DNA of 51,523 nucleotides from Winogradskyella sp. (GTDB lineage: Bacteria; Bacteroidota; Bacteroidia; Flavobacteriales; Flavobacteriaceae): NCBI RefSeq assembly GCF_013213835.1, contig NZ_JABSSU010000014.1, positions 1 to 51,523 of the forward strand, in the 5' to 3' direction. Positions within the stretch are counted from its first letter, which is position 1, and every line of letters begins with the position of its first letter. The notes beneath the pieces are model-generated. The model was given only the letters and a program-made list of their open reading frames with translations, did not search any database and was not told where the DNA came from. Position numbers and translations under genes: made by a program. Below are positions 36,904-45,175 of this stretch, in pieces.

Positions 36904-38595
36904 TCAATACAGATTGATGCCGTCCTTAAAAATTGGGGTTTCTAATTCAGGACTTTTACCGTAAGCTTTGTTGAAAGCATTTAAAAATATCGAGAAGAAG
37001 GCTTCATGGTTTTGCGTACTTTTTTCTGGGATTAGTCCAGCTTTGTATTCAAAGGCATTTACAAAGTTTTCGTTTTTAGAAATGATATGAATAGGTGTGT
37101 CTTTATTAGAATTATTGTTGGTTATAAATGGTGGTTGATGATCACCGAATAACACAATAATAGTATCATCTAAATCAATATTAAGAATAAATTTTTCTAA
37201 ATAATCAAAATGATAATTAATAGCTGTGGTATAATTTTTAATTGCATTTTTCTTGAGGCCATCAGTGAGTTGAAAATCTTCAGAATTATAAGCGTTCCAA
37301 TCTTCTAACGCTTTTGTTGGAGAGTAAAAGCTGTAATGTGAGTTTGTTGTATTTACAAATAGAAAAAAGGGTGACTGACCAAGGTGTTTTTGATAGGCAT
37401 AATTTAAGGTGTATTCATCTGGTAATGTGTCTCTATTACCGAAAATTGGTACGGTCTTTCCTTTGTAATCAAAGTCTTCTATGAGCATTAGTTCATCAAA
37501 AGGATATAGATTATTAACTTTTTCCCAGTTGACTTCATTCTGATTATAGGACAAGGTTGCTGTAGAAGTCGTTTTATAACCATGGTTTTTAAAGAACTTT
37601 GGTAATGACTCTAACTGAGACACAAAATCTGTTTTGGTATAAATAAGATCATGCGCAGCATTATCTTTAACTTTTGCGCCGTAAAAAAGACAAGAATGAC
37701 TAATCCAAGAACCTCCAGAACTGATGGGTGATTTGCTTAAAGTACTTGCACTTAACCAACCTTTTTTTTGTAATACCTTGTCTAATTGTTTCAATTTGTC
37801 AATAACACAATGTTTTACTTTTTCGTCTTGTAGAGCAATTTCACCATAAGATTCAAGTGAAAGAAAAATAATATTAGGATGTTTCAAAGGTTTAATCTCG
37901 TTAACGTATGAATAAGGTTTTTGATAGTTAAGAGATTTTAAAGAATTTTTAAGTTGGTTACTTCTATTTAAGTTTAAAATGAAGTGCCTAATAATTGAAA
38001 AATTTATGGCACTCATATAGAAATCATAACGCATTTTTTTTATTGAGTAAGCCGATAACGCTAAACTCATTACAATAAAGCATAGTATAACACCTTTATA
38101 GTGAAACTTTAAGGATGTTGAAATTAAAAGATCCGTTAAAAAATAAAAACATACAGATACTATTACTGTCACTAAAATAGCACTGAATAAAGCTAACTTT
38201 GCTTTATTTCTGTACGCCATAAATCCTGTTTTGGCAAATTCTATATCATTAGTTAATACTGGGTCTTTTTTAAAAACCGAAATAATAGAAGAGATGTAGG
38301 TAACGTAGACAAATCCAAAAGTTGCCATAAGCGTTATGGCCATTTTAAAAAAGTCAGGCAAGACGTTACTGATTAAAAAGAGTATAATCAGCACTTGAAT
38401 TTCTGCAGAGAATCGGAAGAAATCGTTGGTAAATCTTTTATAGATTATTGTTTTGGTAATATGAGTAAATCCTTGTTCTTTTTCAGCCTTATTCTTTGGG
38501 TTATTATTAAGAAATAACCCAATAATCCAATGGGGAAGAAATACCAAGAAGTTAATGCCAAGAAGGCAAAGAAAAAATAGTAGTGCTTCTTTCAT
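36904..38595 (-). CDS. LtaS-like sulfatase-superfamily phosphotransferase, membrane bound
   Basis: 563 residues. About five N-terminal membrane segments (1-185), then an extracytoplasmic alkaline-phosphatase/sulfatase fold. IIFLSLESYGE (about 240-250) supplies a metal ligand, the Ser-rich SPISSGGSW (about 288-296) the expected nucleophile position, and GDHQPP (about 483-488) Asp and His metal ligands. Members such as LtaS and MdoB move phosphoglycerol or phosphoethanolamine from lipids to glycans. Last gene of the operon, overlapping the upstream methyltransferase by 4 nt, so it probably transfers the product of the pathway. Confidence 0.88.
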   Translation of the reverse strand: MKEALLFFLCLLGINFLVFLPHWIIGLFLNNNPKNKAEKEQGFTHITKTIIYKRFTNDFFRFSAEIQVLIILFLISNVLPDFFKMAITLMATFGFVYVTYISSIISVFKKDPVLTNDIEFAKTGFMAYRNKAKLALFSAILVTVIVSVCFYFLTDLLISTSLKFHYKGVILCFIVMSLALSAYSIKKMRYDFYMSAINFSIIRHFILNLNRSNQLKNSLKSLNYQKPYSYVNEIKPLKHPNIIFLSLESYGEIALQDEKVKHCVIDKLKQLDKVLQKKGWLSASTLSKSPISSGGSWISHSCLFYGAKVKDNAAHDLIYTKTDFVSQLESLPKFFKNHGYKTTSTATLSYNQNEVNWEKVNNLYPFDELMLIEDFDYKGKTVPIFGNRDTLPDEYTLNYAYQKHLGQSPFFLFVNTTNSHYSFYSPTKALEDWNAYNSEDFQLTDGLKKNAIKNYTTAINYHFDYLEKFILNIDLDDTIIVLFGDHQPPFITNNNSNKDTPIHIISKNENFVNAFEYKAGLIPEKSTQNHEAFFSIFLNAFNKAYGKSPELETPIFKDGINLY

Positions 38596-39359
38596 TGATT
38601 TGGTTTTTTAAAATCAATGATGTAATATTTCATAACACCTTCATTAAATAATTTTTCTAGATACAAGCCACCTCGCATAATTGTAGCTACTGAATTTATT
38701 TGTTTTAATACATTCAGTAAAATAATACTAAAATTTACTTTAAGATTGGATTTTGTTTGAACGAAATCTGTAAGGTCCTTTTTAAGACGAAATGGTGGTA
38801 AAACATCTGAAGCCGATAATAGCTCTGCAAGTTGCCAATCCTTTTGATAGCTTTTAATTGAATTAGAGTAAGTTTCATTTGTCAAAAAATCATCCACGAT
38901 AATTAAAGTACCGTTTGGTTTTAAGGCATTCCTTAAGGACTTAAGGGTTTTCTCTAAATTTAAACTGTGCTTAACGGATTCTGTCGCGATTATAAAATCA
39001 AAACTTTTTGGTTCTAGCTTATCATAAGATGTCACGTTAAAGGTGACAAGATGCTCTAAATTCTTTTCCTTAGAAAATTGTGTCGCTTGCAGAATTTCTG
39101 CATCACTTAAGCTTATGCCTTTAACTTGGCAATGTTTTGTTTCTGCAATTAATAGACTTCCATAACCAACACCACAACCAGCATCCAAAACTTTACTGTC
39201 AGCATTAAATTGGTAGTTGTCTAAAATCCATTTATAAATATCATCATATCCAAAGGCAACGGTATTCAATTTTTTATGAATAGGATATGGTGCTTTAGCA
39301 CTTTTTCCCTCCCATTTAAAAAGTCTGTTATAAATAGATGTTATTGCGGCTTCGGTCAT
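38592..39359 (-). CDS. Class I SAM-dependent methyltransferase (first of two)
   Basis: 255 residues. Motif I VLDAGCGVGYG is at 57-67, preceded by a FGYDDIYKWI helix. The arrangement and NVTSYDKLEPKSFDFIIATESVKHS resemble small-molecule/lipid methyltransferases such as cyclopropane synthase-like or tocopherol methyltransferases. Overlaps both neighbours by 4 nt. The substrate is presumably an operon product. Confidence 0.88.
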   Translation of the reverse strand: MTEAAITSIYNRLFKWEGKSAKAPYPIHKKLNTVAFGYDDIYKWILDNYQFNADSKVLDAGCGVGYGSLLIAETKHCQVKGISLSDAEILQATQFSKEKNLEHLVTFNVTSYDKLEPKSFDFIIATESVKHSLNLEKTLKSLRNALKPNGTLIIVDDFLTNETYSNSIKSYQKDWQLAELLSASDVLPPFRLKKDLTDFVQTKSNLKVNFSIILLNVLKQINSVATIMRGGLYLEKLFNEGVMKYYIIDFKKPNQ

Positions 39360-40060
39360 TTTTTTTCTAATATGAATAAAAATTCATTCGCTTTTTCAAT
39401 TGGTGTTTTGCTTGTTACGACAGATTTATAATCAATGGTTTTTAACCAAAAACTTCTTCTTTTAAGACGTTTCATTAAAGGATATTGATCTGGGTAAACA
39501 TTGGAAATGTTGAATCCAGCCTTTGTAAACAATTGAGACCACGAATTGTAATCCATGGCGTCTTGATGGCCAGCTTTGTTTTTTAGCCCTAGAAATTTTT
39601 TAAAAAACATCCAGTTTGTAGATTGAGAATTTCGTACTAAAAAGCAATATCTACATTCCTTTTTTCCAACTCTAAGAAACTCATTAAGTACTTTGTCCTT
39701 ATCAATCATTCGTTCTAAAGATCCAATACAAGTCAGTAGGTCAAAACTGTTATCCTCAAATGGTAGTTCTTCTGCATTTGCAACGCTTACATCTAGTTGT
39801 GGAAATTTTGCTTTTACTTTTGCTATCGCTACATCAGAAATGTCTATACCACTAGGCACTACATTATATTCTAAAGAAGCCTCTAAAAGTCTACCAAGTC
39901 CACAAGCTATGTCTAACAACTTTTGGTTAGCTTTTGCATTAAGTACTTCTAAATATATGTAATACGCGTGCTTTGGTCTCAAATACCATTCACCACGTTT
40001 GGTATAGGTGTTATTAAACCAATCTACGATTTGTTTTTGTTCTGTTGAATGTTTAATCAT
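39356..40060 (-). CDS. Class I SAM-dependent methyltransferase (second of two)
   Basis: 234 residues. Motif I LLDIACGLGRLLE (48-60), motif II GIDIS and the LPFEDNSFDLL stretch are those of UbiE/COQ5-like methyltransferases. It overlaps its neighbours by 4 nt on both sides. It is distinct in sequence from the first methyltransferase, so two different positions or substrates are likely methylated. Confidence 0.88.
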   Translation of the reverse strand: MIKHSTEQKQIVDWFNNTYTKRGEWYLRPKHAYYIYLEVLNAKANQKLLDIACGLGRLLEASLEYNVVPSGIDISDVAIAKVKAKFPQLDVSVANAEELPFEDNSFDLLTCIGSLERMIDKDKVLNEFLRVGKKECRYCFLVRNSQSTNWMFFKKFLGLKNKAGHQDAMDYNSWSQLFTKAGFNISNVYPDQYPLMKRLKRRSFWLKTIDYKSVVTSKTPIEKANEFLFILEKK

Positions 40061-40671
40061 AGATAGCGTCTTATTTTCTTTTTATAGCTGAGGTATTTAT
40101 CACCATGTAAGTTCGTTAAATAATCTTCTTCTAGAAGTATTTTAAAATGCATATGAATGATATAGATAACAAAACATATGCTGTACAAGATAGATGGTTT
40201 TATCATGAAAAAACCTAAAAAGCTAATGTACAAACCTATTAAACCAGGATTACGACTATATTTAAAAATACCAGTAGAAATAAAATCTGTGAGCATATTT
40301 GCCCTCATAGCATTAATTTTTGAAAGGTATTTATGGCTGAAAATCCTTCCGAATATTACTAACAATATTCCCGCTATTGCCATGAGATTTGATGTTATTG
40401 AGACATTATTAAAACTCAATTCATAGAGTAAAAAAGCTGGTAAAAGATGTAAAAGGTATATGAAGACTAAAGGAATTACAAATACAGCCAATTTGGTACC
40501 AAAAGACCATCTAAAAATCCGTGCTTTATGTTGTGAAAATCCAGACACATCTTCCTCTTTAGGCCTAAGTATACGCTTTGTAACCACAATGCTAGGCACG
40601 CTATAATAGAACAACTCTAAAATTAAGGATACATAAAACGCTATGATGGTGTATTGAATTATGAGATTCAT
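40057..40671 (-). CDS. Isoprenylcysteine/phospholipid methyltransferase-like membrane protein
   Basis: 204 residues with about five membrane segments. GIFKYSRNPGLIGLY and the C-terminal EEDYLTNLHGDKYLSYKKKIRRYL pattern are the ICMT/PEMT signature, where SAM binds at the membrane. Members methylate lipids or lipid-linked thiols and carboxylates. It overlaps the glycosyltransferase and the soluble methyltransferase genes by 4 nt. A third, membrane-embedded methylation step in the pathway is likely. Confidence 0.85.
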   Translation of the reverse strand: MNLIIQYTIIAFYVSLILELFYYSVPSIVVTKRILRPKEEDVSGFSQHKARIFRWSFGTKLAVFVIPLVFIYLLHLLPAFLLYELSFNNVSITSNLMAIAGILLVIFGRIFSHKYLSKINAMRANMLTDFISTGIFKYSRNPGLIGLYISFLGFFMIKPSILYSICFVIYIIHMHFKILLEEDYLTNLHGDKYLSYKKKIRRYL

Positions 40672-41612
40672 ACCTTAACTATATTAGACGTTAAAAAATC
40701 ATGAAACTCATTAGTGACCATTTCCCAAGATCTCTGAGTACTATTTGATGCATTACAAAATTTTGAATAGTCCTCAGGTTTTGAATGCCAGTTTAATAAA
40801 GCACTCGTAAAATGCTTTACATTGTAGTTTTCAATAGGTAAGTAGTTTTTAAATGTTTCAAAAAACATATAATCGCCTGTCTTGTAACTTATGGTTGGTA
40901 TATTAAGTGTTAAAGCCTCAAAAATGGCCATGCCAAAGGATTCGGATTTTGATAAGCTTAAAAAAATATCTGCATTAATGAATTCAAGATAAAGGTCATT
41001 TCTGTCAATTTTATCTAATATGACAACATTAGCATTCGTTTGTTTTAATCGTTCAATGATGTGTTCAGCATAACTTGGATTTAAATCATTATTACCAACA
41101 ATACGAAACTCAAACTCTTCTCTTTCTAGTGTTTCTATAAGTGTAATGAGCATCTCATAACCTTTATTTTCAATAAAGTTGGCAACAAGTAATATGCGCT
41201 TTGGGATATCCTTGAAAGTCGTTTTTCCGTTCCATGTAAGTTCAATTCCAGGTCTAATTACTGTAACATTCTTTGGGTTAAGATGCCATGTGTCAATAAG
41301 TTCAGTTTTTGTTGGATTGCCAGTAACAATACATTTGGCACGATCTCTTAAAAATTCAATCTTGTGTGCTTCAATTTTTGGAATTTGATGTATTAAGGCA
41401 AAAATAGGTGTGTTATTATGAAACTTAGAGTAGTCGATGGAGTTTAAAACTAAACTGTCTAGAATGCATAAATCATAGTGGTTATGTTTAGATTCCACAT
41501 GGTAGTCAACCGTATGACCTTTGTTAATTAATCCTTCGATAATATTCTGGTTGTATCGATTTCCACCAGAGATGATATTTAAGGATATATTATTTAAGAA
41601 TTCAATATACAT
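40668..41612 (-). CDS. GT4-family glycosyltransferase
   Basis: 314 residues, GT-B fold. The nucleotide-sugar site EX7E is seen in ESFGMAIFE (about 223-231). ISGGNRYNQNIIEGL opens the acceptor domain and PKRILLVANFIENKGYEML the donor domain. Retaining transferase with unknown sugar. It lies 9 nt after the CDP-alcohol phosphatidyltransferase gene and overlaps the membrane methyltransferase gene. Confidence 0.88.
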   Translation of the reverse strand: MYIEFLNNISLNIISGGNRYNQNIIEGLINKGHTVDYHVESKHNHYDLCILDSLVLNSIDYSKFHNNTPIFALIHQIPKIEAHKIEFLRDRAKCIVTGNPTKTELIDTWHLNPKNVTVIRPGIELTWNGKTTFKDIPKRILLVANFIENKGYEMLITLIETLEREEFEFRIVGNNDLNPSYAEHIIERLKQTNANVVILDKIDRNDLYLEFINADIFLSLSKSESFGMAIFEALTLNIPTISYKTGDYMFFETFKNYLPIENYNVKHFTSALLNWHSKPEDYSKFCNASNSTQRSWEMVTNEFHDFLTSNIVKV

Positions 41613-41621
41613 TTGATGAGA

Positions 41622-42293
41622 CTATTTATGATATTGAATAAATCCTATAGCAAAGGAGATGACTATATTCATTGAACCAATGGCCAAGATGACCGTTTGA
41701 AAACGATCTTTCGTTATTAAACCCAAAAGCAGAATCACAAAGAAACTTGCTGCTATGATAGTTCCGTAATTGGTTTTTGATTCGCTTTTGCTTTTTCTTG
41801 GAATACAGAACGTATAAATCCTATAGATGTATCTTAATAATCCCGGGATTAAAATCCACCATGAAATGTCCTGGAAAAAGTAATAATAAAAGCACATTAA
41901 CAGCACAAAAAATGCGTCAATTTCCATGTCAAAATACTGACCAAAAAAAGATGATTCGTTAAAATACCGCGCTGCTTTACCGTCAAAAAAATCTAATATT
42001 ACTGCAGTTGTAAGACCATAGATTAGAAAAGTTTCTTGTGAGTTTATCAATTGAAAACTAAGAATGATAAGTATATATCTAATGAGTGTAATGGTATTAG
42101 CAACACCAAAAAATCGTTTCGATTGAAATAAAGATGCTCTGTTGATGACAACTAATGCGATAATTGATACGGTAAATACAACAATAAGCGGTTCAGTTTT
42201 TTTTAAGAAAAATGCGATTGCAAAGGCAATGACCATTGCAAATGCATTGTAAATACTCCAAGTTTCAATATGTCTTTTTTTGAGAATGCTCAT
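41622..42293 (-). CDS. CDP-alcohol phosphatidyltransferase
   Basis: 223 residues from the ATG at 42293. An in-frame start at 42350 lies inside the preceding gene and is disfavoured because the 42293 ATG gives the usual 4-nt operon spacing. Six or so membrane segments. The signature is complete: DGxxAR at 104-109, Gly118, Asp122 and Asp126. The family joins a CDP-activated lipid or polyol to an alcohol (phosphatidylglycerol phosphate, phosphatidylinositol and others). The substrate here is unknown. Confidence 0.92.
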   Translation of the reverse strand: MSILKKRHIETWSIYNAFAMVIAFAIAFFLKKTEPLIVVFTVSIIALVVINRASLFQSKRFFGVANTITLIRYILIILSFQLINSQETFLIYGLTTAVILDFFDGKAARYFNESSFFGQYFDMEIDAFFVLLMCFYYYFFQDISWWILIPGLLRYIYRIYTFCIPRKSKSESKTNYGTIIAASFFVILLLGLITKDRFQTVILAIGSMNIVISFAIGFIQYHK

Positions 42294-42297
42294 AAAT

Positions 42298-42672
42298 TTA
42301 CTCACCTGAATAACTCGCCCAAGCGTCGTGAGTTTCACCAAGGCAAACACTTATTTTACCATTAAAGAATGCGTTAACCTGATCTTTGACACGATCATGA
42401 ATATGTTTAGCTACAAATTCGGTAGTTGTAAGTTTTCCTTTGAATTCCGGAAGTTCATCTAGGTTTTTATAATTCAACGTTTTTAAAACTTCAGCAGTAA
42501 CAGATTTTGCTTTACCAATATCGATCACCACATTGTGCTCATCTAAATTTTTAGATTTAAATGTTACATCTACCACATAGGTTGCCCCATGCATGTGTTG
42601 CGCAGGACCAAAAAATGGATTTGGTAAAGAATGCGCAATCATTATTGAATTTCTAACTTTTACAGTATACAT
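42298..42672 (-). CDS. 6-pyruvoyltetrahydropterin synthase/QueD-like protein, divergent active site
   Basis: 124 residues, T-fold family. The three zinc histidines are kept (His14 in IAHS, His26 and His28 in QHMHG), as is a Glu near the end (Glu113 in GETHDAW). The catalytic cysteine normally four residues before HGH is Gly22 here, and the partner His (DH.LN) appears as Tyr68 in NYKNLD. It probably binds a pterin but should not run the standard PTPS or QueD reaction. Gaps of 4 nt to both neighbours. Confidence 0.83.
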   Translation of the reverse strand: MYTVKVRNSIMIAHSLPNPFFGPAQHMHGATYVVDVTFKSKNLDEHNVVIDIGKAKSVTAEVLKTLNYKNLDELPEFKGKLTTTEFVAKHIHDRVKDQVNAFFNGKISVCLGETHDAWASYSGE

Positions 42673-42676
42673 TGCA

Positions 42677-43612
42677 TTAGTATTTTATTAAATAGATTAA
42701 ACCGTCACCATGCGTGTTGCGTCTTACGGCATTAAAAAAATCAGGTGCCTTTTCAAAAGGAATAATATTAGTGATTAAGGCATCAAAAGCATCGTTTTTC
42801 AAAATATTTACAGCTAAGATTTTCCTTTTGTGATAATCAAATTCAGACCTTTTATCTAAAGGTATTTTTGACACTTGAGTTGAAATAATCTTGAGCCTAT
42901 TCTTATGAAAATTTCCACCAAGCTTTATTGTAGTTTCATCATCACCATACCAACTCATTTCAATAATAGTACCTTCCTCATTGGCATGATCTATACAAAC
43001 CTGAAGCGCATTTTCATTGGCAGCGGTATTAAAAGTAATATCGAAAGTATCTCCAGTTTTAAAAAGTTCAAAACCTAAATCCTTTGCTTTTTGCTGTCTC
43101 CATGTATTGGATTCAAGAATTTTGGGTGAGATTTTATAATGATATTTCAAGGTTGTGGCAAGTAAAGACCCTAAGTTTCCAAAACCAGTTATAAGTATAG
43201 ATTGTTCTTTGCTGAGTTTACTGTCCCAAATAGCATTTATAACCGTTTCCATATTACTTATTAATGGAATTCTTCGGCTTGGTAAATCTTCACAATCTGT
43301 AAATATAGATTCAGGTTTTACAACACATTTATCTTGATGTGGATGCATAACATGTACTTTGGTACCATCTTTAAGCTTGCCTGCTACCGCATAACCATAA
43401 GCAATTGGTAACGAAAAATCCCCCTGCATATACGGTACTTTCATATAATTCACAACAGATTCTGGTACCTTTTTTTGAATGACTAAACGCTCAGTGCCGA
43501 GGCTAATCATTGAATATTGGCTCATGACTTCAATCTCATTCTTTTTGACTTGAGGCAAAATCATTTCTTTGATTTCACTAATTGTTGAGCTATGCCAAAG
43601 TACTTTTGTCAT
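42677..43612 (-). CDS. MDR-superfamily dehydrogenase, BchC-like
   Basis: 311 residues. Medium-chain dehydrogenase fold with Rossmann motif GFGNLG at 143-148. The usual catalytic zinc Cys near residue 40 is replaced in SLGTERL, and VMHPHQDKCVV resembles the BchC/bacteriochlorophyllide dehydrogenase branch. It reduces or oxidises an alcohol or sugar side chain. Substrate unknown. Overlaps the RibD-like gene by 4 nt. Confidence 0.82.
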   Translation of the reverse strand: MTKVLWHSSTISEIKEMILPQVKKNEIEVMSQYSMISLGTERLVIQKKVPESVVNYMKVPYMQGDFSLPIAYGYAVAGKLKDGTKVHVMHPHQDKCVVKPESIFTDCEDLPSRRIPLISNMETVINAIWDSKLSKEQSILITGFGNLGSLLATTLKYHYKISPKILESNTWRQQKAKDLGFELFKTGDTFDITFNTAANENALQVCIDHANEEGTIIEMSWYGDDETTIKLGGNFHKNRLKIISTQVSKIPLDKRSEFDYHKRKILAVNILKNDAFDALITNIIPFEKAPDFFNAVRRNTHGDGLIYLIKY

Positions 43613-44553
43613 TGAAGTCCTGCAGTTATCATAAATGAATTGCCAACTGGTGTCACAAACATATCAGAAAGTTCATAGGCTTCATTAACTGTTGAAACTT
43701 CAGGAAGTTTTACAGCTTTTATACCATTGCCGAATAATAGTGGGGAAATATGAAACTGAATAATATTAGCATATTTAGTCTCAATGAACGCGCTTAATGT
43801 GTCTCCGCCACCTTCAATTAAGATTGAAGACATATTTTCATCCTTGCACTTTTTAAGAATGTCTCGAATTTTTTCTTCTTTGTTTTCACCGGAGTAAAAA
43901 ATAAATTTATCAAAGCTGTTTGCAACATCGTCATAGCCAAACTTTTCATTCCTAATTAAATAGGTTTCGCAATCCGCAATCTCCTTAAGTGCCGACAAAT
44001 CATCACATTTATTAGATAGGATAAGGCGTTTTGGGTTTGAACCTTCTACATGTCTAACGTTAAGAGAAGGTTTGTCATTTAATACCGTTTTTCCACCTAC
44101 CAAAACAGCATCAAATAAGGCTCTAAGTCTATGAGAATGTACTAGGTTTTCATTATTCCCAATCCAATGCGAATGCCCAGAACATGTTGCTAAATAACCA
44201 TCTAAAGATGTTGCTGAATGAATAAAAACATAAGGCAAATCATCATTAAAATGTGATAAAATCGCTAGTGGCCAATAGTTTTGTAAAATACATTTGTCAG
44301 TATGAGACAACGTATGTTTTGTAATAAGATAAAGTGACTTAAAAGGCAATTTGGTAATATCAAAACCCGATACGTCAATTTGATTAAGAAGTTGCGACGG
44401 AATTAGAATGGCGTCGAAATCTGTGTCTATTTTTTGTGTAGATAAAATTTCAGAAAACGCACCATTTACATAACGCCAGCCCAATATTTTTCCTTCTGGA
44501 ATAGCGTTTTTAAGGTTCAAGATTTTGGACCAAAGTAAATTATCTACAGTCAT
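43609..44553 (-). CDS. RibD C-terminal (DHFR-fold) reductase without deaminase domain
   Basis: 314 residues. Residues 110-314 are a RibD_C/HTP reductase: SLDGYLA, GGKTVLNDKPSLNVR and LIEGGGDT are NADPH and pyrimidine binding motifs. The first 105 residues are not the RibD zinc deaminase (no HxE...PCxxC) and match nothing I know. The family reduces the ribose of aminopyrimidines on the riboflavin or methanopterin path. First gene of the nine-gene operon. Confidence 0.85.
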   Translation of the reverse strand: MTVDNLLWSKILNLKNAIPEGKILGWRYVNGAFSEILSTQKIDTDFDAILIPSQLLNQIDVSGFDITKLPFKSLYLITKHTLSHTDKCILQNYWPLAILSHFNDDLPYVFIHSATSLDGYLATCSGHSHWIGNNENLVHSHRLRALFDAVLVGGKTVLNDKPSLNVRHVEGSNPKRLILSNKCDDLSALKEIADCETYLIRNEKFGYDDVANSFDKFIFYSGENKEEKIRDILKKCKDENMSSILIEGGGDTLSAFIETKYANIIQFHISPLLFGNGIKAVKLPEVSTVNEAYELSDMFVTPVGNSFMITAGLQ

Positions 44554-44567
44554 AGTATGGTTAGGGA

Positions 44568-44585
44568 TAGATCGAAAAAGATCTA
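44568..44585 (-). promoter_or_regulatory. Palindrome in the leader of the nine-gene operon
   Basis: TAGATC-GAAAAA-GATCTA, 15 nt upstream of the first start codon. It could be an operator or a 5' hairpin. A minus-strand TATATTTG (44692-44685) fits the -7 consensus without a clear -33 partner. The rest of the 209-nt gap is AT-rich without other structure. Confidence 0.3.
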
Positions 44586-44762
44586 CTTAGAATTTTTCAG
44601 TCTCATAGTTATGCGAAAAATTACAAAAAAAATTGATAACCTTTAATTTAAGTTAAGTGAATTCAACAAATAGATATTATAAACCAAATATATATGACTT
44701 AATAGAGTAGGATGGAGTCGGTTGTACTGTGATTGTGCTTTATATTGTTAATTACTTGCTTT

Positions 44763-45089
44763 TTATATTTTTAAGAGCTTATAATCATTAGTTAGAGTAA
44801 CTACAGCACCAATTTCAGTATTTTTTATTTGGCATAAATAATTTTTAATTATTTTTTTTGCTCTTCTCTTCTTTAAAAAACCTAGAGTCTTTTGTTTTTC
44901 AGTTTTTTGAAGTACTTCATTCACTGACAAATTAACCCCTGTATAAACTATTTTACCAGATTTATATGTGTTTCCAGTTTCAAGCCCAATCATTTTAGGA
45001 TTGGCATTGAATATATCTGGAATAATGAATTCACTTTTACATTTCGCTCCATTTACTTCTTTTGAAGTATGAATAAACTTTTTTGTCAT
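44763..45089 (-). CDS. Hypothetical protein, 108 residues
   Basis: Basic protein with four cysteines or fewer and no recognised domain. KKRRAKKI suggests nucleic-acid or membrane contact. No signal peptide. First small gene after the nine-gene operon and the last of the cassette-like run on this strand. Start ATG at 45089, 86 nt after the next gene. Confidence 0.6.
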   Translation of the reverse strand: MTKKFIHTSKEVNGAKCKSEFIIPDIFNANPKMIGLETGNTYKSGKIVYTGVNLSVNEVLQKTEKQKTLGFLKKRRAKKIIKNYLCQIKNTEIGAVVTLTNDYKLLKI

Positions 45090-45175
45090 GTGTAATTATA
45101 ATAAATGACTTAATTGAAGAATAGTGCAAAGGGTTATCCCATTTTAATTAATAATAATTATTGTATTGTGAGGCC

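Noticed and set aside
42294..42350. CDP-alcohol phosphatidyltransferase starting at 42350
   Set aside because: It would overlap the QueD-like gene by 53 nt. ATG 42293 gives normal spacing and a full domain.
42298..44553. A queuosine or riboflavin operon
   Set aside because: No queC, queE, queF, ribA/B, ribE or RibD deaminase domain is present, and the QueD-like protein lacks the usual catalytic residues.
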